A stretch of 53,711 bases of DNA from Planctomycetota bacterium (GCA_016776905.1 JADHSM010000020.1:1-53711); one strand, 5' to 3'; numbered from the stretch's first letter, positions 6,492-16,003 are shown. Notes: generated by a model not told the origin, from the sequence alone. Made by a program: numbers and translations.

Positions 6492-9025
6492 CACTCACCT
6501 CCTTTCACGGCATCTGTTCTCTCAGTCATAGTCCCCGTACCATCACGAACTCCGGCTTCATCGATGTTGACGGCCTTACCGTCGCCACCTTCTTCGGGAG
6601 TCGGAACTCTGAGCGGGGTACCAAAATCAATCTCGGGGAATGACTTCGGCCCGAAACGGCCTTCCTTCCCCTTATCTTTCGCTTCGATCGCCTGACGTAC
6701 CATATGCGGAGCGATGGGAACCTGATCCACGCGAACTCCGACCGCGTCGAAGATCGAGTTGGCGACAGCAGGCATCATGGGTAACAGAGGACCCTGTCCC
6801 ACTTCCTTTGCGCCAAACGGGCCATTGGGATCGGGGTCTTCGATGATGTATGAGGTCACTGGGGGCATATCTGCAAAGGTCGGACTCTTATATTCCAAAA
6901 GTGAGGGATGCTTATGGACAAGGGCGTTGGATCTTTTCTTGGGAAGACGTCTGTAAACTTGTTCTTCCATCATCGCTTCACCCAGTCCCATGTAGACACT
7001 GCCCTCAATCTGCCCCATGACCATCGCTGGATTGATGCATTTACCCACGTCATGAGCCATCCATACGTGCTCGACGCGATAGATGCCGGTCTCACGATCG
7101 ACCCGGGTTTCGACCACCGCTGCACTATAACTATAGGCAGGTGAAGGACCGACTCCTGCTCCCCGGTATCGGCCCGGCGAACGAGGAGGAACGTAACTGC
7201 CGGTCGTTCCCAAAGTTCCGAAGCGGGATTCTGCTGCAATCACGGCATCCTGCCAGGACATGCTCGTATCAGGATTTTCTCCATGAAAAACACGTCCTTC
7301 AGCGAAGACCAGTTCCTTTGCAGGAACCTTCAGTTCTTCTGCGGCTCCTTTGGCCACCAGATCACGAGCTCGCTCCGCAGCCTGCAAGGCAGCATTGCCC
7401 GCCATCAGTGTCACTCTGGAGGAGTAGCTGCCCAGATCGACGGGAGTCAGATCGGTATCTGCCACGCACAATCGAATATCTTTAAGGTCGATGCCCAGAA
7501 CCTCAGCAGTGATCGCCGCGATAACGGAATCAGATCCTTGGCCGATCTCTGTTTCTCCACAGAAGAGGGCGACTCCCCCTGACCTGTCCAATTGAAGTTG
7601 AACACCTGACTGGGGCATGTGATTCCAATAGATGGGCAAACCTGCGCCGCTCAGATAAGAACCACAGGCGAGACCTAGGCCATGACCATCCGGAAGATTG
7701 CCGTGGCGTTCCTTCCACCCACTGCCTTCCACCACAGCTTCGATACATTTGCCCAATCCCATCGAACCCACTTTGAGCCAATTCGATGTCACACTCTCTG
7801 GATCGACGAGTTGCTGCATTCGTATTTCTGCAGGATCGATACCTAACTTGTGCGCAATCTTATCGAGATGAACCTCGTATGCAAAACGGGGTTGCGGCGT
7901 TCCATGACCACGCTTGGGGCCACAAGGAGCTTTATTGGTGAAGGCACGAATACTATCGAATCGATATTTAGGAAGGTTGTAGGTCACTGTTTGCAAAGCA
8001 CCTGTGTAATAAGTGCTCGCCACTCCGTAACTGCCGTAAGCCCCTCCATCGAGAGCCGTTTGCAGATGCTGGGAGGTTAAGGTTCCATCTTTTTTCACAC
8101 CGGTTTTGATTTTCATCAATACGGGGTGACGACCTCTGTGGCAGTAAAAGACCTCTTCCCGAGAGAGACTGATCTTCACTGGACGTCCCAGCTTCAGGGA
8201 CATTTTTGCGGCGCAGATCTCATGGTTGAAAGGATCACTCTTACCGCCAAAACCACCCCCATTAGGACAAGCGATGACTCTGATTCTAGCCGCTGGAATC
8301 TCCAGTACTTTTGTCAGAGATCGATGCAAGTAATGAGGCGTCTGCGTCGAGGAATAAACCGTAACTCGATCTGTTTCCTCAGTCAGAGCCACAGTCGCGT
8401 GTTGCTCCATCGGCAGATGAGTATTGCCCTCGAAATACATCACGTCTTCAAAAATCTCATCCGCTTCTTCAAAGCCGGCATCCGTATCCCCGAACTGCAT
8501 CGAGAGTTTCTTATGAAGATTACCTTCATCGCCATACTCATGAATACGCGGCTCGGGAGTCGAGATCGCCTCCTCGACATTCGAGATCGTCTCTAAAGAT
8601 TCATATTCGACTTTGACCACGAGTGAAGCCTCGTATGCCTGCTCTTCAGTGATGGCAGCGATGGCGACAACTGGATCACCTACAAATCGAACCTTGTCCA
8701 CGCAGAGTGCATGCTCGTCCTGACTCACCGGAAGAATGCCAAACGGATGAGGCATCGATTCACCGGTCAAGAAACCCAGAACACCGGGCATTTTTTCAGC
8801 AGCGCTGGTGTCGATACTCACGATGCGTGCATGAGGAACAGTCGAACGAACCAATTTCATGTGGACCATTCGAGGGAAAGTAAGATCATCGGCAAAACGG
8901 GTCTGCCCGGTCACCTTCGCACGTCCATCCACTCTTCGAAAAGGAGTGCCGACAAGATTCAGGTCATCATTAGAAGGGCTTTTTCGCTCAGCCTTCTTAT
9001 CGTTGGATTCTCTCGGTTCATGCAT
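6491..9025 (-). CDS. hcrA: 4-Hydroxybenzoyl-CoA reductase-like molybdopterin subunit (alpha)
   Basis: This is the large molybdenum subunit of the xanthine-oxidase family, about 844 residues from the chosen start. The a/b hammerhead domain is at about 25-140. Molybdopterin loops follow: GGGFGGK (256-262), PCGPKRGHG (367-375), GQGSD (495-499), and GAKE with the catalytic glutamate at 741. The PKRGHG loop replaces the AYRCSF of CO dehydrogenase, which argues against that function. About 90 residues after the last loop form a charged tail. The ATG at 9025 has an AGGAGAGGAG upstream and overlaps the end of the small-subunit gene by 8 nt (ATGCATGA), so subunits are probably co-translated. Longer forms to 9217 read into hcrC and are unlikely. 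Substrate assignment rests on the beta subunit and the box neighbours. Confidence 0.9.
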   Translation of the reverse strand: MHEPRESNDKKAERKSPSNDDLNLVGTPFRRVDGRAKVTGQTRFADDLTFPRMVHMKLVRSTVPHARIVSIDTSAAEKMPGVLGFLTGESMPHPFGILPVSQDEHALCVDKVRFVGDPVVAIAAITEEQAYEASLVVKVEYESLETISNVEEAISTPEPRIHEYGDEGNLHKKLSMQFGDTDAGFEEADEIFEDVMYFEGNTHLPMEQHATVALTEETDRVTVYSSTQTPHYLHRSLTKVLEIPAARIRVIACPNGGGFGGKSDPFNHEICAAKMSLKLGRPVKISLSREEVFYCHRGRHPVLMKIKTGVKKDGTLTSQHLQTALDGGAYGSYGVASTYYTGALQTVTYNLPKYRFDSIRAFTNKAPCGPKRGHGTPQPRFAYEVHLDKIAHKLGIDPAEIRMQQLVDPESVTSNWLKVGSMGLGKCIEAVVEGSGWKERHGNLPDGHGLGLACGSYLSGAGLPIYWNHMPQSGVQLQLDRSGGVALFCGETEIGQGSDSVIAAITAEVLGIDLKDIRLCVADTDLTPVDLGSYSSRVTLMAGNAALQAAERARDLVAKGAAEELKVPAKELVFAEGRVFHGENPDTSMSWQDAVIAAESRFGTLGTTGSYVPPRSPGRYRGAGVGPSPAYSYSAAVVETRVDRETGIYRVEHVWMAHDVGKCINPAMVMGQIEGSVYMGLGEAMMEEQVYRRLPKKRSNALVHKHPSLLEYKSPTFADMPPVTSYIIEDPDPNGPFGAKEVGQGPLLPMMPAVANSIFDAVGVRVDQVPIAPHMVRQAIEAKDKGKEGRFGPKSFPEIDFGTPLRVPTPEEGGDGKAVNIDEAGVRDGTGTMTERTDAVKGGE

Positions 9026-9593
9026 CCGAAGGCTCCTCTCCTGGAAGAGGATCTCCATAGATGGCCTCCCGTGGCGGACGAAAATCTTCGTCCCCGCGCA
9101 TTTTTGCTGCGGCCCAGTCAATACCCTCCAGAATTTTGTGATACCCGGTGCAGCGACAGAGATTTCCTGCCAAGGCGGAAACGACCTCATCGCGTGTGGG
9201 CGCTGGGTTTTCCTCAAGCAAGGCCTTCGCGGTCATGAGGATTCCTGGTGTGCAGTATCCACATTGCGCGGCACCCAGATCTGCGAATGCTTCCTGGAGA
9301 GGATGAAGATCATTGCCGATCATCATTCCCTCAACGGTCGTGATCTCTCGACCCTCACACTCGACCGCCAACTCAAGGCAGCTGAGGACCGGTTGTCCAT
9401 CAATTAGAACCGTACAGGTTCCACATTCTCCGAGTTCACAACCATGCTTAGTGCCGGTCAGTTGCATCTGCTCTCGAAGCACTTCAAGTAATGAATGATG
9501 CACGGAAAAACCTACTGAATGAGGCTCTCCATTGACGGAAAGTTTCTTGAACACCTGCTGATGTTCCATGGCTGAATGATCTTGCTGTTCCAA
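9018..9593 (-). CDS. hcrC: 4-Hydroxybenzoyl-CoA reductase-like [2Fe-2S] subunit (gamma)
   Basis: This is the small iron-sulfur subunit. A plant-type ferredoxin domain has Cys52, 57, 60 and 72 (CELGECGTC...SC). The helical domain with the second [2Fe-2S] cluster has Cys111, 114, 146 and 148 (CGYCTPG...CRCTGY). It would pass electrons between the molybdenum centre and the FAD/[4Fe-4S] subunit. Length is about 191 residues, slightly longer than usual because of a 30-residue tail. Start choice: the TTG at 9593 has GGAGG 10 nt upstream. The ATG at 9569 and the TTG at 9629 are alternatives without a clear ribosome site. It lies directly after panD and overlaps hcrA, giving gene order hcrC-hcrA-hcrB. 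Confidence 0.9.
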   Translation of the reverse strand: MEQQDHSAMEHQQVFKKLSVNGEPHSVGFSVHHSLLEVLREQMQLTGTKHGCELGECGTCTVLIDGQPVLSCLELAVECEGREITTVEGMMIGNDLHPLQEAFADLGAAQCGYCTPGILMTAKALLEENPAPTRDEVVSALAGNLCRCTGYHKILEGIDWAAAKMRGDEDFRPPREAIYGDPLPGEEPSDA

Positions 9594-9643
9594 TTGCCCC
9601 CCACCTCCGGATGCTCCGGAGTGATTCAAGTCGAGAAAATCGA

Positions 9644-10054
9644 TCAGTGAGTGAGATCGATTTCAGGCTCGAGAGGTTGATCCGGACCGGGAATTTCCTC
9701 CTCGGAGCCGGTGATTCGGTTTTTTGAATCCACCCTGACGACCCTCGGCTTATGAGCCCGAGCTCGGGATTCCTCGACCTCAACCCAACTGGCGATAATG
9801 ACCAAGTCCCCTGGGTCATTCTGATGGGCCGCTGCACCATTGATGCAGATGGTCCCGGATCCCGCTTCTCCCGGAAGAGCATACGTGACGATTCGGGTCC
9901 CTCGGGTGATATTCCAAATATGCACCTGTTGGCCAGGAATGATATCCGAAGCCTCCAGGAGGTCTGTATCGACGGTCACACTGCCCTCGTAATCGAGGTC
10001 AGCGCCTGTCACCGTCGCACGGTGTATTTTTGAGTGTAGAAGGGTCCGCCTCAT
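9644..10054 (-). CDS. panD: Aspartate 1-decarboxylase, pyruvoyl-dependent
   Basis: PanD makes beta-alanine for pantothenate and coenzyme A. The 136-residue protein lines up with the E. coli enzyme residue for residue: Lys9, Tyr22, the Gly24-Ser25 self-cleavage site in YEGSV, Arg54, Thr57, Tyr58 and Asn72 in INGAAAH. The C-terminal 20 residues are a Glu/Pro-rich tail. The ATG at 10054 is the family start, and an AAAGGA lies 12 nt upstream. The gene heads the run panD-hcrC-hcrA-hcrB and is divergent from boxC. A CoA-biosynthesis gene next to CoA-thioester catabolism may be chance or may reflect CoA demand. Confidence 0.95.
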   Translation of the reverse strand: MRRTLLHSKIHRATVTGADLDYEGSVTVDTDLLEASDIIPGQQVHIWNITRGTRIVTYALPGEAGSGTICINGAAAHQNDPGDLVIIASWVEVEESRARAHKPRVVRVDSKNRITGSEEEIPGPDQPLEPEIDLTH

Positions 10055-10342
10055 GGTGCGAATCCATCCTTTCTTAGCCGGAAAGGTAGCCGGCCTACAG
10101 GCCCTGATCATATCCCAAGCCTACCCAACTGCTCCAGCAAATCGTATGACAGGATAATGATCAAGAAAGACCCCCCCGGAATGACCGTAAAGGTTGCTCC
10201 GAATGTCCCATTCATGCAGGATGGAGAGGCTACGACCGTGCCCCACAGAGCCATGACCCGGCCCTCTGGGAACACGAAAGCCCCTCAGCCAGATTTATCC
10301 TCCCGGATAGGCCTGTCTTTGGACCAGGAAAGGGACAATACA
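10055..10342. promoter_or_regulatory. Divergent intergenic region between panD-hcr and boxCB
   Basis: About 288 nt separates the divergent panD and boxC starts if boxC begins at TTG 10343, so promoters for both transcripts should lie here. A small GGCC-TACA-GGCC inverted repeat occurs at about 10092-10103, and two TGATCA palindromes occur near 10105 and 10157. I cannot assign -35/-10 boxes or a named operator. Confidence 0.4.
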
Positions 10343-11989
10343 TTGGAAAATATATCGGAGAACATCTCCCTGCAGACGAACCCGTCGCGTTATCGCCACT
10401 GGCAGATCGAGAAAGATGGCCAGGAGATGCGCATCTTTATGGACGTGAATCCGGACCATCCTCTCAAGGACGGGTACGAGTTAAAGTTGAACTCGTATGA
10501 TCTAGGTGTGGACATCGAGTTGGCAGACATTGTCAGAAGACTGCGATTTGAACACCCCGAGATCACATCACTGGTGGTCAGCAGCGCACACGAACAAGTA
10601 TTCTGTGCCGGCGCCAATATTCATATGCTGGGAGTTTCCAGTCACGCTTGGAAAGTCAACTTCTGTAAGTTCACCAACGAAACTCGTTGCGAACTCGAAG
10701 ATTGGGCCAGTCAAGCAGACGTAGCTACGGTCTGTGCAATCACAGGACCCTGCGCTGGAGGTGGCTATGAGTTGGCCCTCGCCTGCGAAGAGATTTGGCT
10801 CGTAGACGATGGCAACAGCGCTGTCAGCCTTCCTGAAACTCCACTACTGGGTGTTCTTCCAGGAACCGGTGGATTGACCCGACTCGTGGACAAGCGAAAA
10901 GTTCGACGAGATCGTGCAGACGTCTTCTGCACCCTCGCCGAAGGATTCAAAGGAAAAAAAGCTGTTCAGTGGGGACTGGTCGACGCCATCGCACCCAAAT
11001 CAAAATTCAATGACACCCTCGCGGCACACCTCGTCTCCCACAGGGAGCAGCGTCCCGGCAGAGCAGACAGAACCGGGATCACCCTCAATGAAATCCCATT
11101 TGTCGACGAGGACAACACGCGTAAATATTCCACTCTTCACGTGGAATACGATAATGCACGCAGAACAGCACAGTTGGTGATCCAGGTCCCTTCTGCTGAA
11201 GGAGCCCCAGACTCCGCTGAGGCGATACATGCTGCTGGCGATCAGTTCTGGCCCCTTCTCTTCGCTCGTGAACTCGAAGACGCAATCCTAGACCTCAGAG
11301 TCAATCGTCATGACACAGGTCTCGTGTTGCTGAAAACAAAGGGTCAACTCGAAGATATCAAAGCTTGGGATCAGATCCTCATCGATCATCAAGGCGACTG
11401 GCTCGTCGATCAAATCACACATCTTCTCAGCCACGTCATTCAGCGCGTTGAAAGAACTTCATGCAGTTTCTTCGCTCTGATCGAGGGTGACTCCTGCTTC
11501 GGTGGAACCATGCTCGAACTGGCTCTCGCTTGTGATCGTCAGTACATGCTCGATGAAGATGGGATTGAAGTACAACGCTCCCCCATCAACGAAGGAATAC
11601 TGCCAATGACGACAGGAATCACCCGCCAAGCTTGCAGGCTTTTGGGTGAAGTCGAATTACTTGAAAGCTGCCTCGGAAAGTTCGATCGCATGGACGCATC
11701 CGAAGCGGAAGAGATGGGATTGATTACAGAAGCTCTAGACGAGTTTGATTATGAAGACATGGTTCCCGTTGCCATCGACGAACGTGTCAGCCTCTCGCCC
11801 GACTCACTCACGGGAATGGAAGCGAACTTGCGATTCTCCGGACCGGAGAACACAAAGAGCAAAGTCTTTGGAAGACTGAGTGCATGGCAAAACTGGATAT
11901 TCATTCGACCCAATGCAACTGGACCTAATGGAGCCTTGACCCTATACGGACGTCCGGAAAGACCGGAGTTCGCCTGGGACAGGGTTTGA
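10343..11989 (+). CDS. boxC: 2,3-Epoxybenzoyl-CoA dihydrolase (BoxC)
   Basis: BoxC opens the ring of 2,3-epoxybenzoyl-CoA hydrolytically, releasing formate, in the aerobic benzoyl-CoA (box) pathway. The protein contains two crotonase-like domains, one with FCAGANIHML and the second with FGGTMLELALACDR, which is the fused architecture of BoxC. It begins with the typical PSRYRHW segment. The TTG at 10343 has AGGAAAGGGA just upstream and gives about 548 residues, the usual family length. The frame stays open to an ATG at 10157, but those 62 extra residues look unlike the family. It is followed after 13 nt by boxB. A general enoyl-CoA hydratase is unlikely given the double domain and the neighbour. 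Confidence 0.93.
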   Translation: MENISENISLQTNPSRYRHWQIEKDGQEMRIFMDVNPDHPLKDGYELKLNSYDLGVDIELADIVRRLRFEHPEITSLVVSSAHEQVFCAGANIHMLGVSSHAWKVNFCKFTNETRCELEDWASQADVATVCAITGPCAGGGYELALACEEIWLVDDGNSAVSLPETPLLGVLPGTGGLTRLVDKRKVRRDRADVFCTLAEGFKGKKAVQWGLVDAIAPKSKFNDTLAAHLVSHREQRPGRADRTGITLNEIPFVDEDNTRKYSTLHVEYDNARRTAQLVIQVPSAEGAPDSAEAIHAAGDQFWPLLFARELEDAILDLRVNRHDTGLVLLKTKGQLEDIKAWDQILIDHQGDWLVDQITHLLSHVIQRVERTSCSFFALIEGDSCFGGTMLELALACDRQYMLDEDGIEVQRSPINEGILPMTTGITRQACRLLGEVELLESCLGKFDRMDASEAEEMGLITEALDEFDYEDMVPVAIDERVSLSPDSLTGMEANLRFSGPENTKSKVFGRLSAWQNWIFIRPNATGPNGALTLYGRPERPEFAWDRV

Positions 11990-12002
11990 ACGGGGGACTG
12001 AC

Positions 12003-13418
12003 TTGAGCAAAGTAGATCAAAACGGAAAGATACCCAATAACGTTGATCTTTCCAGCGACAAACGACTCCAGCGAGCCTTAGAACATTGGCTCCCGCTCTA
12101 CATGGAGTGGTGGAATGACATGGGACCTGTGGGTTACCAGACTAAAGATATCTACCTGAGGACTGCGGTCTCGGTAGAAGCGGGAGGCTGGGCCAATTTC
12201 GATTACGTCCAAATGCCCGACTACAGATGGGGAATTTTCCTCGCTCCCGATGGAGGAGGAGAACGGACCATCGGATTTGGCGACCATATGGGGAAACCCA
12301 CTTGGAAAGAGATTCCGGGGGAATACCGCGGCAACCTGCGACGCATCATCGTCACCCAGGCAGACACCGAGCCGGCATCGGTAGAGCAGCAGAGATTCTT
12401 GGGGAGTATCGCTCCTTCACTCTATGACATGAGGAACCTCTTTCAGGTCAATGTGGAAGAGGGAAGACATCTCTGGGCCATGGTTTACCTTCTATTCCGA
12501 TTCTTCGGGAAAGATGGACGGGACGAAGCGGAAGAACTTCTCAGCCGAAGAAGCGGAGATGAAGACAAGCCCCGTATCCTCAATGCCTTCAATGAGCCTT
12601 GTGATCACTGGCTTTCATTCTTCAGTTTCACCCACTTCACCGATAGAGACGGAAAATTCCAGTTAGCCTCTCTCGCAGAGAGTGGTTTCGAACCACTCGC
12701 TCGTACCTGTGAGTTCATGCTGACCGAGGAAGCACACCACCTGTTCGTCGGCGAAACCGGTATCGACCGCATTATCAAACGGAGTGCAGAACTGACCGTT
12801 GAAACGGATGGCGATCCCATGACCGCCGGTGGTATTCCTCTCGACATGATTCAGAGGTCCATCAACTACTGGTTCAGTTACAGCTTGGATCTTTTTGGAG
12901 GAGAAATCTCTTCCAATGCTGCGAACTTCTTCGGCGAGGGCCTCAAAGGACGCTTCAAAGAGCAAGGCCGTTATGAAGATCACATTATGAAGGATGGGAT
13001 AAAAATCATCCCCATCGTCAAAAATGGAATCGTCGTAGAAGAAGAGATGCCTTACAGAAATACACTCAACGAAGTTCTCCGTGAGGAGTACATCGCTGAT
13101 TGTGAAAGAGCATTGCGGAAGTGGAATAGAACTCTTGAAAAGAGTGGCTTAGATGTCCGCCTGAGACTTCCTAGCAGAAGGTTCCATAGGGCACAGGGCA
13201 TCTACTCCGACCACCACTTCGATCCCGAAGGGAATTTGGTCACAGAAGCTGAGTTCCGTGCCAACATGAATGACTGGATGCTCAACACTGAAGACAATGC
13301 TTTCCTCACTTCGATCATGCACCCTGTGACGGAGCCTGGAAAAATGGCCAACTGGATCGCTCCACCATCACGGGGCATCAATGGTCAGGACGTTGATTTC
13401 GAATACGTGCGTCTGTAG
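12003..13418 (+). CDS. boxB: Benzoyl-CoA 2,3-epoxidase, diiron subunit (BoxB)
   Basis: BoxB is the diiron oxygenase that epoxidises benzoyl-CoA with O2, taking electrons from the reductase BoxA. The 471-residue protein has likely iron ligands Glu123, Glu153 and His156 (in VEEGRH), Asp214, Glu243 and His246 (in TEEAHH). These are offset by 3 from the ligand set I recall for the Azoarcus enzyme. The start is TTG at 12003 with a G-rich weak Shine-Dalgarno sequence. It follows boxC closely and is followed by a strong terminator, so boxC-boxB is a two-gene unit. No boxA, aromatic CoA ligase or lower-pathway gene is in the window. The electron donor must be encoded elsewhere or be a different reductase. 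Confidence 0.95.
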   Translation: MSKVDQNGKIPNNVDLSSDKRLQRALEHWLPLYMEWWNDMGPVGYQTKDIYLRTAVSVEAGGWANFDYVQMPDYRWGIFLAPDGGGERTIGFGDHMGKPTWKEIPGEYRGNLRRIIVTQADTEPASVEQQRFLGSIAPSLYDMRNLFQVNVEEGRHLWAMVYLLFRFFGKDGRDEAEELLSRRSGDEDKPRILNAFNEPCDHWLSFFSFTHFTDRDGKFQLASLAESGFEPLARTCEFMLTEEAHHLFVGETGIDRIIKRSAELTVETDGDPMTAGGIPLDMIQRSINYWFSYSLDLFGGEISSNAANFFGEGLKGRFKEQGRYEDHIMKDGIKIIPIVKNGIVVEEEMPYRNTLNEVLREEYIADCERALRKWNRTLEKSGLDVRLRLPSRRFHRAQGIYSDHHFDPEGNLVTEAEFRANMNDWMLNTEDNAFLTSIMHPVTEPGKMANWIAPPSRGINGQDVDFEYVRL

Positions 13419-13439
13419 GACCGCTTAAGATTCTTCGTT

Positions 13440-13481
13440 AAATACCCCGGATACCTGAGCTGGTATCCGGGGTATTTTTTT
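13440..13481 (+). terminator. Intrinsic terminator after boxB
   Basis: A perfect 16-bp stem (AAATACCCCGGATACC and its complement) with a 6-nt loop TGAGCT runs into a T tract. It ends the boxCB transcript and may also protect against the convergent nagZ-like gene. Confidence 0.95.
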
Positions 13482-13520
13482 GCCCATGATATCTTCCTGG
13501 AAAATCAGCCCTGAATCAGA

Positions 13521-15077
13521 TCAATCGATCGGATTACTTCTTGTAGGATTCAACTTTCCTTCAAGAACCTCGGCAAGAGTTTCTAAATGCAGAGACCTTC
13601 CACCATGAGCACACAATACAGGAATGCCATTCCGAGAAGGTGTCTCCAAATTCAGCGACTGTAAGTCTCTCGGATCTTCCAAAAGTACGATCACCAGTTT
13701 TGAAATCATCTCGGTACAAAGATCTTTAAAATACTGAAGTTGTGGATGATGACGAATTCCCTTCACTGCGAGAATCACTCCGTCATACTCCTTCGCAACA
13801 TCGAGCACCTGGTGAATACGATCATTATCCAAATCGACACTGATCGTCTCCTTATGAGAACAAGCCGAAATATTTTGAAACAACAGGTCTAACTCTTTCA
13901 CCGGCAGTGGGTCCTCAACTGGGCTCCCTGAAAGTGTCTCTGGAGTCATCAGGAGCCAATCCCCTATCAAAGGACACTCCGGTAGATCGCCCGACAACAA
14001 GGAAACTCCCCCTCTGCAAATCTCACGAGCCACCTCACTGGCGGATAAATCCGTCACTCTGGAATCCTTCTCTTCAGCGCTGAATACAGCAGACGAAGAA
14101 CGCTCTTTGCTGAGACTCGAGACTCTCTTGAGGGCCTCGATATGCTCCGGTGAGTCCTCGGGAATGATTTCCAGCAGATGCCGATAGACTCGACGCTGAA
14201 TATCCGGCGTATGACTGACGAGAATAATATCGTGCCCGGCCTCGATGGCACCTTTCACAACAGACTCAACGGGCTGATCAGAGACTCCACCCATCTCGAT
14301 ACAATCCGTCATGATGACACCCGTAAAACCAAGATCCTCTCGTAGCGATCGAAGTGCCGTCTTCGAGGTGGTCACAGGTTGTTGAGCATCGAAAGCTTCT
14401 GCGATCACATGACTTGTCATGACGATGGAGGCTCCGGACACAGCAGCTTTCTGAAACGGAAGAAGATCATTTTCGCACCCTTGTTTTGGAGTCACCGGTA
14501 GACCGAAATGCGGATCCACTTTCACTCGACCCAATCCTGGAAAATGCTTCCAGCAATCATGAACCCCTGCAGCTCTGTGTCCGGCACCGATTTCAGAAGC
14601 CAACTGGCCTGCGATTTCGGGTTGAGAGCCAAATGAACGAGATCCTATTCCTCGCGACTCGGGAGACGAAAGCAGATCGACGCAGGGAGCAAGATTGACA
14701 TCTATCCCCAAATCAGAAAGCTCTTCTCCGGAATACCATCCTTGCAACCACGCCAACTGACTCGCTCTTTCAAAGTCATTCATCGCCATGGAGCCTAGCG
14801 CTAGATTTCCAGGGAAGAATGTCAGTCCGTCCGGAAACCGGACCACCCTGCCACCCTCCTGATCGATACAGATATGTAAGCGGGAGCCAAGTAACTGCCG
14901 AAGATCAGAGGTGAGACGGGCCACCTGTATCGGATCTTTAATATTTCTGCTGAAGAGAATGATGCCGCCCGGCTGAATTTCTTCCAGCAGGGCGCATGTC
15001 TTTGTATCGACATGGAGACCCGGGATACCCAACCAGATTCGTGGGCTGACAGAGAGATTTAAAGTCGGGTCAATCAT
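13521..15077 (-). CDS. Glycoside hydrolase family 3 beta-N-acetylhexosaminidase (NagZ-like)
   Basis: The N-terminal ~330 residues are a GH3 catalytic barrel. IDQEGGRVVRF (71-81), KHFPG (177-181) and the Asp188/His190 pair in the mobile loop mark the NagZ-type acid/base dyad. The nucleophile is Asp258 in VIMTDCIEM. NagZ removes N-acetylglucosamine from peptidoglycan fragments. It is longer (518 residues) than minimal NagZ (about 340). The extra C-terminal domain resembles the alpha/beta domain found in longer GH3 enzymes. There is no signal peptide, so it is probably cytoplasmic. It converges on boxB and is divergent from the HEAT-repeat gene. Substrate preference is inferred from motifs only. 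Confidence 0.9.
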   Translation of the reverse strand: MIDPTLNLSVSPRIWLGIPGLHVDTKTCALLEEIQPGGIILFSRNIKDPIQVARLTSDLRQLLGSRLHICIDQEGGRVVRFPDGLTFFPGNLALGSMAMNDFERASQLAWLQGWYSGEELSDLGIDVNLAPCVDLLSSPESRGIGSRSFGSQPEIAGQLASEIGAGHRAAGVHDCWKHFPGLGRVKVDPHFGLPVTPKQGCENDLLPFQKAAVSGASIVMTSHVIAEAFDAQQPVTTSKTALRSLREDLGFTGVIMTDCIEMGGVSDQPVESVVKGAIEAGHDIILVSHTPDIQRRVYRHLLEIIPEDSPEHIEALKRVSSLSKERSSSAVFSAEEKDSRVTDLSASEVAREICRGGVSLLSGDLPECPLIGDWLLMTPETLSGSPVEDPLPVKELDLLFQNISACSHKETISVDLDNDRIHQVLDVAKEYDGVILAVKGIRHHPQLQYFKDLCTEMISKLVIVLLEDPRDLQSLNLETPSRNGIPVLCAHGGRSLHLETLAEVLEGKLNPTRSNPID

Positions 15078-15200
15078 GGCTGAAATATAGCGGCTCCAGA
15101 GCCTCGAAACAGCAGAGAATCCGGCGAATCCAGTGAGTAATGTTCATGACATGACACCAGGATGCTGGAATTACTGTCGTTGAAGAGAGACAATAGCGAT

Positions 15201-15986
15201 ATGAATGAAAATAACTCACCCCAACTCGATCCCCGTCTCATGAATCTCTTTCATGGAGATCTCGATCAGGTCACCGAGACCTGTATGACACTCATCAATG
15301 TTGTCTTCGACGATCCTGAACTAGAGCAAGAGATGATTGAACGAATTCAGGAATTGATCGATGAAAAAGATGGGTTTCTTCCTGGAGAACTTTGCATGGC
15401 TCTCATTCTTGGAGAACTGAGAAGTGCGCCAGCAACTTCAGTGTTTCTCCAAGCTCTGCGGGAAGAAGATGAGATGCTTCAGCGTATCTCAATTCGATCT
15501 TTGCAACGCATTGGAGACCCTGCCTTCGAAGCTATCCTAGAGATGCTAGAAGATTCCCATATTGAGGGCGAAACCGCCGCTCTGGCACTAGAAGCTCTCG
15601 AAGGGATATCACTCCATGATCTTCCTCAACAAAGATCTCAAATTGAAGAACGACTTCGTAGAGATCTCTTGGCCACTCCACTCCCCCTCCTTCGAAGAGA
15701 AGCGGCGGCTCTCGCTCTCGCCCGATTGGGAATGAGTGACGCTATAGATCTGATGGAAAATGTTCTGGAGAAAGATTTCCCTTTAGGAAATGTGGTCGTT
15801 ATGGAATCTCTTGAATCACTTCAAGAGAACCCGTTGGGCAATCAAGGAATTGCCGAAGACCCGATTGAGAATGTTCTCAGTTGGCTAGAGCTAGACCTGA
15901 TTCCAGGTGGAGAAATCGAACTTTCTCCACTCCTCCAAGAGGGAATTCCTCCCACTGGAGAAGTGGAGAATGTCGACAAACCCTGA
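15201..15986 (+). CDS. HEAT-repeat protein
   Basis: This is an acidic all-helical protein of about 261 residues, built of HEAT-like repeats with the AALALxxL and PLLRREAAALALARLG patterns in the middle part. Such scaffolds bind other proteins. No enzyme motif, signal peptide or membrane segment is visible. The start is chosen at the ATG at 15201, preceded by GAAGAGAGA. An ATG at 15162 in the same frame is possible. The gene is divergent from the nagZ-like gene, with about 120 nt between, and convergent with the GAPDH gene, with 17 nt between. The binding partner is unknown. Confidence 0.8.
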   Translation: MNENNSPQLDPRLMNLFHGDLDQVTETCMTLINVVFDDPELEQEMIERIQELIDEKDGFLPGELCMALILGELRSAPATSVFLQALREEDEMLQRISIRSLQRIGDPAFEAILEMLEDSHIEGETAALALEALEGISLHDLPQQRSQIEERLRRDLLATPLPLLRREAAALALARLGMSDAIDLMENVLEKDFPLGNVVVMESLESLQENPLGNQGIAEDPIENVLSWLELDLIPGGEIELSPLLQEGIPPTGEVENVDKP

Positions 15987-16003
15987 CTCTTTCCGAGAAG
16001 TTT

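Noticed and set aside
6491..9025. Carbon monoxide dehydrogenase large subunit
   Set aside because: The active-site loop lacks the AYRCSF motif, and the partner FAD subunit has the 4-hydroxybenzoyl-CoA reductase cysteine insertion.
10157..10342. N-terminal extension of BoxC
   Set aside because: Family members begin near PSRYRHW. A TTG with a good ribosome site at 10343 fits the usual length.
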